DNA from: Candidatus Latescibacterota bacterium
GTDB taxonomy: Bacteria > Latescibacterota > UBA2968 > UBA8231
Direction: 5' to 3'
Length of the DNA: 21,067 nucleotides
Assembly: GCA_021295675.1 (NCBI GenBank)
Contig: JAGWBY010000044.1
Coordinates: forward strand, 1 to 21,067
The notes beneath the pieces are model-generated. The model was given only the letters and a program-made list of their open reading frames with translations. It did no database searches and was not told the DNA's origin. Below are positions 1 through 7,591 of the stretch, one piece after another. The number at the start of each line of letters is the position of its first letter. Position 1 is the stretch's first letter. A program made the translations under genes and the position numbers.

Positions 1-3
1 ATC

Positions 4-516
4 ATGCAACAGCTAAACATCAATGACGCCTACCAGTACTACTCCAAGCATATCAACCGTACTGAGCGGTTTGAACTACTTGAGGAGCATCAATTATCTG
101 TTGCTGGTAGCGTCCCATCTATTGATTGGGAGTTATTTGGCTCCATCCTAACAGGCTCAAAAGGCACACCTGGTTACGGTGCTGACTTGGAAAACTATGA
201 AGTCAAATCTGCAACTGAAGGGAGCAGTTTTGAGTACCAGTATCATCTTCATGGAGGCATTTCAAAACTGGATGAAGATATGAAAGTCGATCATATCTTC
301 ATATCATACTCGAAGGACTATAAGCATGTGACTGTGCGCCTTGTAAAAGGCAAGGATCTGGCTACCGAATTCGAAAGCTGGCGTGCAGGTCTGCTTGAAA
401 ACTATTCAGGAGAAGCTCCTCGGCAGCGTTACCGCAAGAGCATTGCTTTTGGGTTAATACAAGAATTAGGACAGATTATCGTACAGATCGAAGATGGTGT
501 ATTGATAGAAAGCTGA
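4..516 (+). CDS. Type II restriction endonuclease (PD-(D/E)XK fold, small)
   Basis: This is a 170-residue protein that I read as the endonuclease of a Type II restriction-modification system, cutting unmethylated DNA at the site its partner methylates. Residues 57-69 (GYGADLENYEVKS) contain an acidic-x4-E-x-K pattern (D61, E66, K68), the usual PD-(D/E)XK metal-binding signature. The size and the order of elements resemble small PvuII-type enzymes, although I cannot align them here. The 3' end overlaps the convergent C5-methyltransferase gene by 41 bases, which is the main contextual support. The ATG at position 4 is the first possible start inside the window. Only one more codon is visible upstream, so the true start and its promoter may lie outside. 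The base composition is A/T-rich like the two following genes. The recognition site cannot be told from sequence alone. Confidence 0.72.
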   Translation: MQQLNINDAYQYYSKHINRTERFELLEEHQLSVAGSVPSIDWELFGSILTGSKGTPGYGADLENYEVKSATEGSSFEYQYHLHGGISKLDEDMKVDHIFISYSKDYKHVTVRLVKGKDLATEFESWRAGLLENYSGEAPRQRYRKSIAFGLIQELGQIIVQIEDGVLIES

Positions 517-1681
517 ATGTGGGCATAGTAACAGTGCTGAATGCTTCGTCAAAGGCCGGATTGAAGATTTCTTTTGTTATCCATTCAATCACAGGTACGC
601 AGACAGCATCACCGAATCCAAATAGCATTTGATTAGACTCAAGGTGCGATCCAAGAACATAATCATCAGCTCCCATCAAACGTGCATTTTCTCTACCACT
701 TAGCAGGCGAGCATCAAATCGGCCCCTTCCTGCCCTAAGCAAAATTTGTCGCGCACTACCTCCCTTGGGTGTGCGGAGACATCCCGCAATACCATCTGTC
801 CTCAGTTCAGCAGTGGACTGCTTCTTGCCATTGCGCATTCGCATTCGCCTAAATACAGTTCCGTAAGACCAAAATGGTTTGTCCATCATTTCGTGTACCT
901 TCTTTTGATGCCGTTCAAACATCTGATTGTACAAATAGGACGACCGATCTTCAGGCCACCATTTTTCATTGAGATCTACAATATCAGCGAGATCAGAGGA
1001 ACGTCTAGGCAGTTGAGGCAAAGGATAAAGATGCCACGTTAAGTCTGAATGTGAACGGATGAAATTAGTAATTCTTGGAAGGCGAGCCGTATTTTTCTGC
1101 TGGAGAATGATTTCTTGCTCTAAAATATCTTGGTGGCCAGCCAGAAGGTTACCAATAATAAAGAGCCTAGCCCTGCTTTGGGGCACAAAGTGAGAGGCGT
1201 TGATAAGCAGTATATCGAGTGCATAGCCTAGTTCGCACAAAGCAGAAAGGGCTACTTCAAGATCGTGCCCTCCCTTGGATGTAAGCATACCCTCCACGTT
1301 CTCAAGCAGGATAAAAGGGGGAGGGTGCTTTGTTTTCATTTCTTTCAGAATTCTTACAAATTCCCAAAATGAAGACGTCTCTTTTCCAGCTAAACCTTCT
1401 CTGCTACCCGCAACGGATACATCAGTGCAAGGAAATGAAGCATGGGCAAGGGTGACAGGAGGTATCTCCTCTCCGTCAACTGTGCTAATGTCGCGCAGAT
1501 GGTAGCTCCCTTGACCAAAATGTCCTTCGTAGAGCTGGCGTTTTTCATCGCTGTAGTCAACGGAGTAAATAGTTGACCAACCAGCTTTTTCCAACCCTAA
1601 TTCTACTAAGCCAATTCCGGCAAAAAAGTCAGCTACTGTCTTTTCGGGCATTATATTCTGCTGACTCTTCACGAACTGCAT
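476..1681 (-). CDS. DNA (cytosine-5)-methyltransferase of the Type II R-M system
   Basis: The enzyme transfers a methyl group from S-adenosylmethionine to C5 of cytosine and protects host DNA from the neighbouring nuclease. The motifs appear in canonical order over 401 residues: motif I ADFFAGIG (17-24), motif IV FPCTDVS with catalytic C85, motif VI ENV (127-129), motif VIII SRARLF (169-174), a variable target-recognition region of about 190-280, and motif X GFGDAV (355-360). The usual PCQ is PCT here. The start at 1681 is favoured because GGAGGG lies 8 bases upstream. A second in-frame ATG at 1651 has no such site. The start overlaps the end of the XRE gene by 53 bases, which implies coupled translation from one transcript. 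The 3' end runs 41 bases into the convergent endonuclease gene. Family assignment is firm; the target sequence is unknown. Confidence 0.95.
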   Translation of the reverse strand: MQFVKSQQNIMPEKTVADFFAGIGLVELGLEKAGWSTIYSVDYSDEKRQLYEGHFGQGSYHLRDISTVDGEEIPPVTLAHASFPCTDVSVAGSREGLAGKETSSFWEFVRILKEMKTKHPPPFILLENVEGMLTSKGGHDLEVALSALCELGYALDILLINASHFVPQSRARLFIIGNLLAGHQDILEQEIILQQKNTARLPRITNFIRSHSDLTWHLYPLPQLPRRSSDLADIVDLNEKWWPEDRSSYLYNQMFERHQKKVHEMMDKPFWSYGTVFRRMRMRNGKKQSTAELRTDGIAGCLRTPKGGSARQILLRAGRGRFDARLLSGRENARLMGADDYVLGSHLESNQMLFGFGDAVCVPVIEWITKEIFNPAFDEAFSTVTMPTFSFLSIHHLRSVR

Positions 1682-1889
1682 AAAACGGTCCCTCCAGAGG
1701 TTGGTTGCCGATTTTTTCTATAATACCAATGGCAACACTTATATATCGAGTACCATTGCCCTGTTCAGCGGCACTTACGTTCGATTGGGTTGAGCCAATC
1801 TTTTTAGCAGCTTCTGCTTGATTTAGTCCGGCCTTTTCCCGGACCTCTCTAGCGAGCTTGCCCAAGGTATTGAGATTCATGTATTTCAT
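1629..1889 (-). CDS. XRE-family HTH regulator, putative controller of the R-M system
   Basis: This small DNA-binding protein (86 residues from the chosen start) has a lambda-repressor-type helix-turn-helix at about residues 22-44, including NQAEAAKKIG, STQSNVSAAEQG. It lies directly upstream of the methyltransferase in the same direction and overlaps it, so the two are probably one operon. A longer reading from a TTG at 1943 is possible, but it would run through the palindromic operator and the promoter, so I prefer the ATG at 1889 (another ATG is at 1880). There is no Shine-Dalgarno sequence before 1889, and the -10 box ends only 9 bases upstream. This suggests a leaderless or nearly leaderless mRNA, as known for several R-M controller genes. 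Its role in timing methylase and nuclease expression is inferred from context. Confidence 0.8.
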   Translation of the reverse strand: MKYMNLNTLGKLAREVREKAGLNQAEAAKKIGSTQSNVSAAEQGNGTRYISVAIGIIEKIGNQPLEGPFYAVREESAEYNARKDSS

Positions 1890-1898
1890 CTTGAATAC

Positions 1899-1927
1899 AG
1901 CATAGTCAATATGACTATGCTCGTCAA
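1899..1927 (-). promoter_or_regulatory. Promoter of the XRE-methyltransferase operon
   Basis: On the minus strand a -35 box TTGACG (plus coordinates 1922-1927) is followed after 17 bases by TATGCT (1899-1904) as the -10 box. The ATG at 1889 begins 10 bases past the -10 box, so the transcript would have almost no leader. The palindrome at 1900-1920 fills the spacer and part of the -10 box, so a bound protein would directly affect polymerase binding. Confidence 0.55.
1900..1920. promoter_or_regulatory. Palindromic operator candidate for the XRE regulator
   Basis: This is a perfect inverted repeat with 9-bp arms, GCATAGTCA and TGACTATGC, separated by ATA. The inner AGTC/GACT elements resemble the half-sites of C-protein boxes in other R-M systems. 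It sits between the -35 and -10 boxes of the regulator's own promoter, which fits autoregulation. That it is bound by this protein is an inference. Confidence 0.6.
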
Positions 1928-2053
1928 GTCCACAATTCGGCAAAAATTCAAATTGTAGCCTAGAGCATTCCGTAGGGGATTAGTGGGTTTTTATTATCTG
2001 TATGCTGCCTTACCTTATTTAGGAACAAAATCAAGAAGAAAGGGAAACCCAAC

Positions 2054-3773
2054 ATGCGAATGAGTCGGCTTTTCAGCCAGACCTTGCGCGAAGTCACTGC
2101 CGACGTGGAAGTAGCCAGCCACCAACTCTTGCTGCGGGCCGGCTTTATCCGTCCGCTGGCCAGCGGCATCTTCAGCTATTTGCCCCTAGCGCAGCGGTCC
2201 ATGCGCAAGATCGAGGACATTATCCGCCACGAGATAGACGCCATCGGCGGCCAAGAGATCACCATGCCGGTGGTGCATCCGGCTGAACTCTGGCAGCGGA
2301 CGGGGCGTTGGTACGCGGTCGGCACGGAGATGGGGCGCTTCCAAGACAAAAACGAGCGCGACATGGTGCTGGCCATGACCCATGAGGAAGTAGTGGCCGA
2401 CCTAGTCAGCCGCGAGATAAAATCCTACAAGCAACTGCCCCAGCTAGTCTATCACATCCAGACCAAGTGGCGCGACGATCCCCGCCCTCGCTCGGGCCTC
2501 ATCCGGGTGCGCGAGTTCACCATGAAGGATTCCTACAGCCTCGACGCCGACTGGGACGGCCTCGAAAAGCAATACCGCGCCCATTACCAGCAGTATTTCA
2601 ACATCTTCCATCGCTGCGGCCTCGACGTGCTCGCGGTGCGCTCGGACACCGGGATGATGGGCGGCGAGCTAGCCCACGAATACATGTACCTGACGCCGAT
2701 CGGCGAAGACACCCTGCTCTTGTGCGACGGCTGCGGGTACTCGGCCAACCGCCAAATCGCCACCTAAGAAGCGCCCGCCGCGCCCGAGAAAATCGCCACG
2801 CCCAATACCACGACCATCGAGGAACTGACTGCGCTACTCGACATCCCCGCGAATAAGACGGCCAAGGCGCTCTTCCTGATGGCCACGGTCGGCGACGGTC
2901 GAGACAAGGAGGATGCGTTTGTACTGGCAGTCATACGCGGCGACATGGAAGTCAACGAGACCAAGCTGGCCAATGCGGTCGGCGCGCTCGAAATGTGGCC
3001 GGCGCGGGACGAGGAAATACGCGCCGTCGGCGCAGAACCGGGCTATGGATCGCCCATCGGCGTCGAGGGAGCACTAGTCGTCGTCGATGACTCTGTGGCG
3101 TCTTCGCCCAATCTAGTAGCCGGTGCCAACGAGCCGGGCTATCACCTCGCCAATGTAAACCACGGCCGCGACTACACGGCCAACGTGGTCGCCGATATCG
3201 CCACCGCCCGGCAAGGCGACGGCTGCCCCAACTGCGGGGCAGCGCTGCGCGAATCGCGCGGAGTGGAAGTGGGCAACATCTTCCAGCTAGGCACCAAATT
3301 CACCGAGGCACTGGGTGGGGATTTCCTCGACGCCGAAGGCAAGGCGCAGCCAGTCGTCATGGGGTCTTACGGGATCGGCGTGGGGCGGCTGTTGGCCTGT
3401 ATCGCCGAGGAGTACCACGACGAAGACGGCTTGGTGTGGCCCATTGCCGTCGCGCCCTACGAGGTACACATCGTCCTCCTCGCCAAGGGCGCAGGCGCAG
3501 CGCAAGACGCGGGCGAGCAACTCTACGCCGACCTCGCGGAGCCGAGAAAATCCAGGAGTCAAGTTCAACGACGCCGATCTGATTGGAATACCGGTGCGAG
3601 TGACAGTGGGGGATCGCGGTTTGCAGCAGGGGATTGTCGAGATCAAGCTGCGGCGCGAAAAAGAGCGGCAGGAAACGCCGGTAGAGCAAGCGGTAGAGTA
3701 CGTGGTGGTAAAAGTGGAGAAGTTGCAACGCGAGTTAGACGAGCGCGTGGTAAAAGTGGAGTACAAGGGATAA
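2054..3773 (+). pseudogene. proS: Prolyl-tRNA synthetase, broken by an in-frame stop and a frameshift
   Basis: The intact gene would charge tRNA-Pro with proline in the cytoplasm. The ATG at 2054 has AAAGGGA upstream. The first part carries class II motif 1 (GGQEITMPVVHPAELW), THEE, and motif 2 (WRDDPRPRSG, REFTMKDSYS). The frame is then interrupted by TAA at 2765-2767, where the family normally continues into the linker before the inserted editing-type domain. The same frame goes on without a start and carries the insertion domain and motif 3 ([11 protein letters not shown]). Near 3535-3555 the reading shifts to another frame, which encodes the rest of the anticodon-binding domain ([17 protein letters not shown]) up to TAA at 3771-3773. 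About 29 bases seem to be missing at that junction compared with the family, a length that explains the shift. Two independent lesions point to a recent pseudogene or to sequence errors. Confidence 0.9.
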
Positions 3774-3790
3774 GATTCGCCTTCGCAGCC

Positions 3791-3816
3791 TGTAGGGGCA
3801 ACTCTTGTAGTTGCCC
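3791..3816 (+). repeat. Hairpin repeat, copy 1 (downstream of proS)
   Basis: TGTAGGGGCAACT, then CTTGT, then AGTTGCCC: the stem GGGCAACT/AGTTGCCC is perfect over 8 bp with a 5-base loop. It starts 17 bases after the proS stop. A related sequence occurs in inverse orientation at the end of the metallophosphoesterase gene (9155-9180), with 22 of 26 positions matching by my alignment. It may work as a 3'-end structure, although no T-tract follows. Confidence 0.65.
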
Positions 3817-3864
3817 AACCACCAACCTAGCGGCACTCCCAACGCAAATCGGAGGTCATAGATA

Positions 3865-5185
3865 ATGTTCGTCGAAGGTTACACCGACCAACTCAGCTAC
3901 CGGGCCGGCGAACAGGTGCGCTTTCACGTGGCGACCAGCGCGGACGAATATGCGCTGGAAGTGACGCGAATCGGTGCCGAGCGCGAAGTCGTCTGGCATC
4001 AGAATCAACTGCCCGGAGCGGCCTATCCAGTCCCCGAAGACGCTTCGTCCAATGGCTGCGGCTGGCCGGTTTCCCACTCCTTGAAAGTGTCAGCCGACTG
4101 GCGCAGTGGGTATTACGAGTTTGCGCTGCGCGTCGAAGACCAAGGCGGCAAGTTCGTGCGGCGGGGGCGGCGCACGGCCGAAAGCCGGGGCTTTTTCATC
4201 GTCCGCCCGGCTGCCCCTACGGACGCTCGCATCCTCCTTCAGCTAGCCACCAATACCTACAGTGCCTACAACAACTGGGGCGGCTACAGCTTGTACAGCT
4301 ATCACGGCCGCGGCGGCTTGCAGGGGCATCGCGTCTCCTTCGACCGTCCGCTGGCCGGGCTATTCGACCGCTGGGAGCGCGATTTTGTCGAGTGGGCAGA
4401 GGGCGCTGGATACGCACTCGACTACTGCGCCAATTCCGACCTCGAATGGCATCCCGAACTGTTAGACAACTACCGGCTCGTACTCAGCGTGGGGCACGAT
4501 GAATACTGGTCGGCTCCCATGCGCGACCACCTCGAAGCCTACATCGCCGCCGGAGGCAACGTCCGTGTGCTGGCGGGTGCGCAGCGAGGACGAGGGCCGG
4601 GCGCTGGTGTGCTGGAAGCAACAGTTCAACATGGACCCGGCCTACGCCGCCGGCGACTACGCGAACCTTTCGACCTTGTGGAGCCACCACCTCGTGGGGA
4701 GGCCGGAAAACGAGCTGACCGGCGTCGGCTTCCTCTACGGGGGCTATCACCTAAGCCACGGGCAATACATGGATGGGTCCGGGGCATTTACAGTCCATCG
4801 CCCGGAACACTGGGTTCTTGCGGGAACGGACTTGCAACGCGACGACACCTTCGGCGGCGAACACACCATCGTCGGCTACGAGTGCGACGGCTGCGAGTTC
4901 GCGTTGGAAAACGGGCTGCCGGTACCCAAAGGGACCTACGGCACTCCAGCGGACTTCACCATCTTGTGCACCGCCCCGGCGCGGTGGCATCCAGACGACA
5001 GCGTGTGGTACGAGCGCTGGGAAAAGGGCCGGGAGGGCGCGGCGGTCATGGGCCTCTACACTCGCGGCGGCACGGTGTTCACGGCCGGGACAACCGACTG
5101 GTCGCACGGGCTAAAAGGAGATGCGACCGTCGCCCAGATCACCCGCAACGTCCTCGACCGGCTGAGCCAGACAACAACGACGTGA
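3865..5185 (+). pseudogene. N,N-dimethylformamidase large-subunit-like protein, frameshifted
   Basis: The start ATG at 3865 follows GGAGG with a 9-base gap. The first frame gives a protein with NTYSAYNNWGG (130-140) and GHDEYWS (210-216), hallmarks of the N,N-dimethylformamidase beta-subunit family, whose characterised member is an amidohydrolase with an iron site built from two tyrosines and a glutamate. At about 4558-4568, just after AAGGN (228-232), the family-like reading jumps to the next frame, which continues with WRVRSEDEGRALVCWK and runs to TGA at 5183-5185. The first frame alone would end at 5235 with an unrelated arginine-rich tail. About seven codons normally found between GGN and the Trp-rich segment seem to be absent, consistent with a roughly 20-base deletion. 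The substrate is unknown; in many genomes this family is not tied to dimethylformamide use. Confidence 0.75.
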
Positions 5186-5210
5186 CCCCGCTACAGCGAG
5201 TGTTGCAGAC

Positions 5211-5230
5211 GGGCAACGCGACCATTGCCC
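5211..5230 (+). terminator. Hairpin after the dimethylformamidase-like gene (weak terminator candidate)
   Basis: GGGCAA and TTGCCC form a 6-bp stem with an 8-base loop, starting 26 bases after the TGA at 5183-5185. No T-run follows, so it is at best a 3'-end stabiliser. The right arm can also pair with GGGCAAT at 5260-5266. Confidence 0.3.
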
Positions 5231-5302
5231 GCTAGGTGAAACGCAATATGTTATCGGCAGGGCAATGAAAAATCGGGGTTATTTTTACCATAAAGGCGAT
5301 AT

Positions 5303-6289
5303 ATGAATGAGCGGTATTTAGTAACAGGTGCGCTCGGCTGCGTGGGTGCATGGGCGGTTCGTCGGCTAGTCCGCGAGGGGACGCCGGTGTGGACCTACGA
5401 TCTGGGCGGCGATCCCTATCGGTTGAGGATGATCATGACGGACGAAGAACTGGATCAGGTGCGACTGCTCGAGGGAGACATCGCGAATCTGGACGAGTTT
5501 GAGCGAGTCGTGGTCGAATGCGGTATTACTCATATCCTGCATCTAGCAGCCATGCAGGTGCCCCTAGTTCGGGCCGATCCAGTACGCGGGGCCAAGGTAA
5601 ACGTCGTGGGGAGCACCGTCGTCTTCGAAACGGCCGCGCGTCATCGCGACCAGATCCAGAACTTGGTCTTTGCAAGCTCGTTTGGAGTGTACGGCGATCC
5701 GGAAGCGTACCCTCCGGGGCCGATCGCCCACGACGCTCCATTGCTGCCGCCGACTCTCTACGGGGTGTTCAAGCAGTGCAACGAAGGCACAGCTCAGGTC
5801 TATTGGCGGGAGCAGTCGGTGCACTGCATTGGTCTGCGCCCGTGCGTAGTGTACGGACCGGGTCGCGACCAAGGCTGGACCTCCACTCCGACCAAGGCCA
5901 TGCTCGCCGCCGCGCTCGGTCGCGAGTACGAGATCACCTATGGCGGCACCCTCGTCTATCACCACGCCGATGATGTCGCCGCCGCCTTTATCGCCGCGGC
6001 TAGGACCAAGCTGGAAGGTGCCCCAGTGTACAATCTAGGAGGCAGCACGGTCTCCATGGCCCAAATCGTCGCTGCAATCGAGGAGGTTATCCCCGAGTCG
6101 GCGGGCAAAATTGGATTCGACCCAACGCCGCTGCCACATCCCTCAAGCGCCGATGACAGCGCCCTGAATCAGGCCCTCGGACCCCTTCAGTACCGATCGC
6201 TGGTCCAGGGAGTTCGGGATACGGTCCAAGTTTTCCGCACTGCCTTGGAGGCCGATCGCCTCGACCTCGAGCGGGCGCTGCGCACTTAG
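5303..6289 (+). CDS. NAD-dependent epimerase/dehydratase (extended SDR)
   Basis: This 328-residue cytoplasmic oxidoreductase or epimerase probably acts on a nucleotide sugar, sugar or sugar acid. The N-terminal Rossmann motif TGALGCVG (8-15) is the extended-SDR glycine-rich loop, with D33 at the end of strand beta-2 suggesting NAD rather than NADP. The catalytic region has ASSFGVYG (124-131) and YGVFK (Tyr153, Lys157). LRPCVVYGPGRD is the typical nucleotide-sugar epimerase segment. An AAAGG sequence lies before the ATG. The gene starts 117 bases after the broken upstream gene, and the enolase-superfamily gene begins 43 bases after it in the same direction, so they are probably co-transcribed. 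Together they suggest oxidation or epimerisation followed by dehydration of a sugar acid. The exact substrate cannot be named. Confidence 0.88.
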   Translation: MNERYLVTGALGCVGAWAVRRLVREGTPVWTYDLGGDPYRLRMIMTDEELDQVRLLEGDIANLDEFERVVVECGITHILHLAAMQVPLVRADPVRGAKVNVVGSTVVFETAARHRDQIQNLVFASSFGVYGDPEAYPPGPIAHDAPLLPPTLYGVFKQCNEGTAQVYWREQSVHCIGLRPCVVYGPGRDQGWTSTPTKAMLAAALGREYEITYGGTLVYHHADDVAAAFIAAARTKLEGAPVYNLGGSTVSMAQIVAAIEEVIPESAGKIGFDPTPLPHPSSADDSALNQALGPLQYRSLVQGVRDTVQVFRTALEADRLDLERALRT

Positions 6290-6332
6290 AAGCCGTCAGG
6301 GCAAATAACCTTCTTATAGGAGCGCATCCTAC

Positions 6333-7472
6333 GTGAAAATCACAGGAATTAAATCCGTCATGATACAGGGCATTCCCTGGACGTGGACGCTGGTCAAAGT
6401 GGAAACTGATGAGGGAATCTGCGGCATTGGTGAAGCGCAGTTGCCCATTGGCGTGCGGGACGTGCTCGCGCGCATTGAAGGACTGCTCGTCGGCGAGGAT
6501 CCCCGCCACCCAGTCCGGCTGGCGCAAAAGATATACCGCGGACTAATCGGCGCTGGGTCCACGGGGGGCAGTATTGTGCTGGCCTTGTCGGGGGTCGAAC
6601 TAGCGCTGTGGGACCTACACGGCAAGATCACGGGACTGCCCTTGTGGCAGCTACTCGGCGGCAAGTACCGAGACCGGGTGCGCATCTACGCCGACACGGC
6701 CCGGCCCGGCGACCGCTCGCCCGAGGCCTATGCCGACGGAGTGCGCCAGCGGGTAGAAGCCGGGTACACCGTCGTCAAGGTCGATATCGACAACAGCGCT
6801 CCGGGGGAGTACCGCAAGGATCCCCACAACCGCGCCCTGTCTAGGGCCGAGGTCGAGTACATGAGCGCCGTCAGCCACGCAGCCTACGAGGCCCTGCCCG
6901 CCGATGTCGAGCTGTGTCTGGATATGCACTGGTGTTACCAGCCGGCGGACGCGCTCAGGGTGGCCCGGAGGCTGGAGGACATCGACATTCTGTGGCTCGA
7001 AGATCCAACCCCACCGGAAAATCTCGACGCCCTAAAGTACGTGACCGACCACACCTCCGTGCCCATTGCCTGTGGTGAAAATCACTGGATGAGCCATGGG
7101 CTCCGGCCCATGATCGAAGACCGGGCCGCGGATATTATCACGCCCGACATCCCTCGTTTTGGCGGGGTGCAGGAAGGCAAGAAAGTGGCCGAATTGTGCG
7201 AGTTGCATTCGCTGGCCTTTGCCCCGCACAACATCTGCACGCCCGTGGGCACTGTAGCGTCGGCGCACGTGTGTGCCAACGCGCCGAATTTCCTAGCACT
7301 GGAACACCACGGTCTCGACTGTCCTTGGTGGGACGATATTGCGCTGGATTGGGGCGGGCCTGTGGTCGATCGCGGGTACATTACCGTGCCCGACCGGCCG
7401 GGGATCGGGGTGGAGTTAAACGAAGAGCTGCTGCGCGCCCATCTAATTCCCGGTGAAGTGTGGTGGGATTGA
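6333..7472 (+). CDS. Mandelate racemase/muconate lactonizing enzyme family protein (enolase superfamily)
   Basis: This 379-residue enzyme of the enolase superfamily abstracts a proton next to a carboxylate. Most such family members are acid-sugar dehydratases or racemases. The N-terminal capping domain is about 1-115 and the TIM barrel follows. The three Mg ligands are visible as D197 (CLDMHW), E223 (WLEDP) and E249 (CGENH), with a basic residue H299 (APHN). On strand two the usual KxK is K149-V-D151 here, so the second lysine is missing; this narrows the possible chemistry but I cannot name it. The start is GTG at 6333 with AGGAG 10 bases upstream. An ATG in frame is not available nearby. 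The gene probably forms an operon with the SDR before it and converges with the phytanoyl-CoA-dioxygenase-like gene. Confidence 0.9.
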   Translation: MKITGIKSVMIQGIPWTWTLVKVETDEGICGIGEAQLPIGVRDVLARIEGLLVGEDPRHPVRLAQKIYRGLIGAGSTGGSIVLALSGVELALWDLHGKITGLPLWQLLGGKYRDRVRIYADTARPGDRSPEAYADGVRQRVEAGYTVVKVDIDNSAPGEYRKDPHNRALSRAEVEYMSAVSHAAYEALPADVELCLDMHWCYQPADALRVARRLEDIDILWLEDPTPPENLDALKYVTDHTSVPIACGENHWMSHGLRPMIEDRAADIITPDIPRFGGVQEGKKVAELCELHSLAFAPHNICTPVGTVASAHVCANAPNFLALEHHGLDCPWWDDIALDWGGPVVDRGYITVPDRPGIGVELNEELLRAHLIPGEVWWD

Positions 7473-7591
7473 ACGGATGGGGAGGTCGCGCTAGCCGGTT
7501 CCAACCCAGTGTCTGAACAGGGGTTTGACCTCGTCGAGCAAGTTGGCAAATACTCGCCCAAAATTGAGCCGTGTGCGCTTCAATTCAACGG

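Noticed and set aside
2765..2767. Stop codon in proS read as an amino acid (alternative code or programmed readthrough)
   Set aside because: TAA ends other intact genes here (for example the PhyH-like and CPBP genes), and the same proS has a second, unrelated frameshift, so decay or sequence error is simpler.
3287..3766. Minus-strand ORFs across proS
   Set aside because: They lie opposite conserved synthetase motifs and have no features of their own.
7562..7585. AATTGA/TCAATT inverted repeat as terminator between the convergent enolase-superfamily and PhyH-like genes
   Set aside because: The stem is short, A/T-rich and bulged, without a T-tract in either direction.
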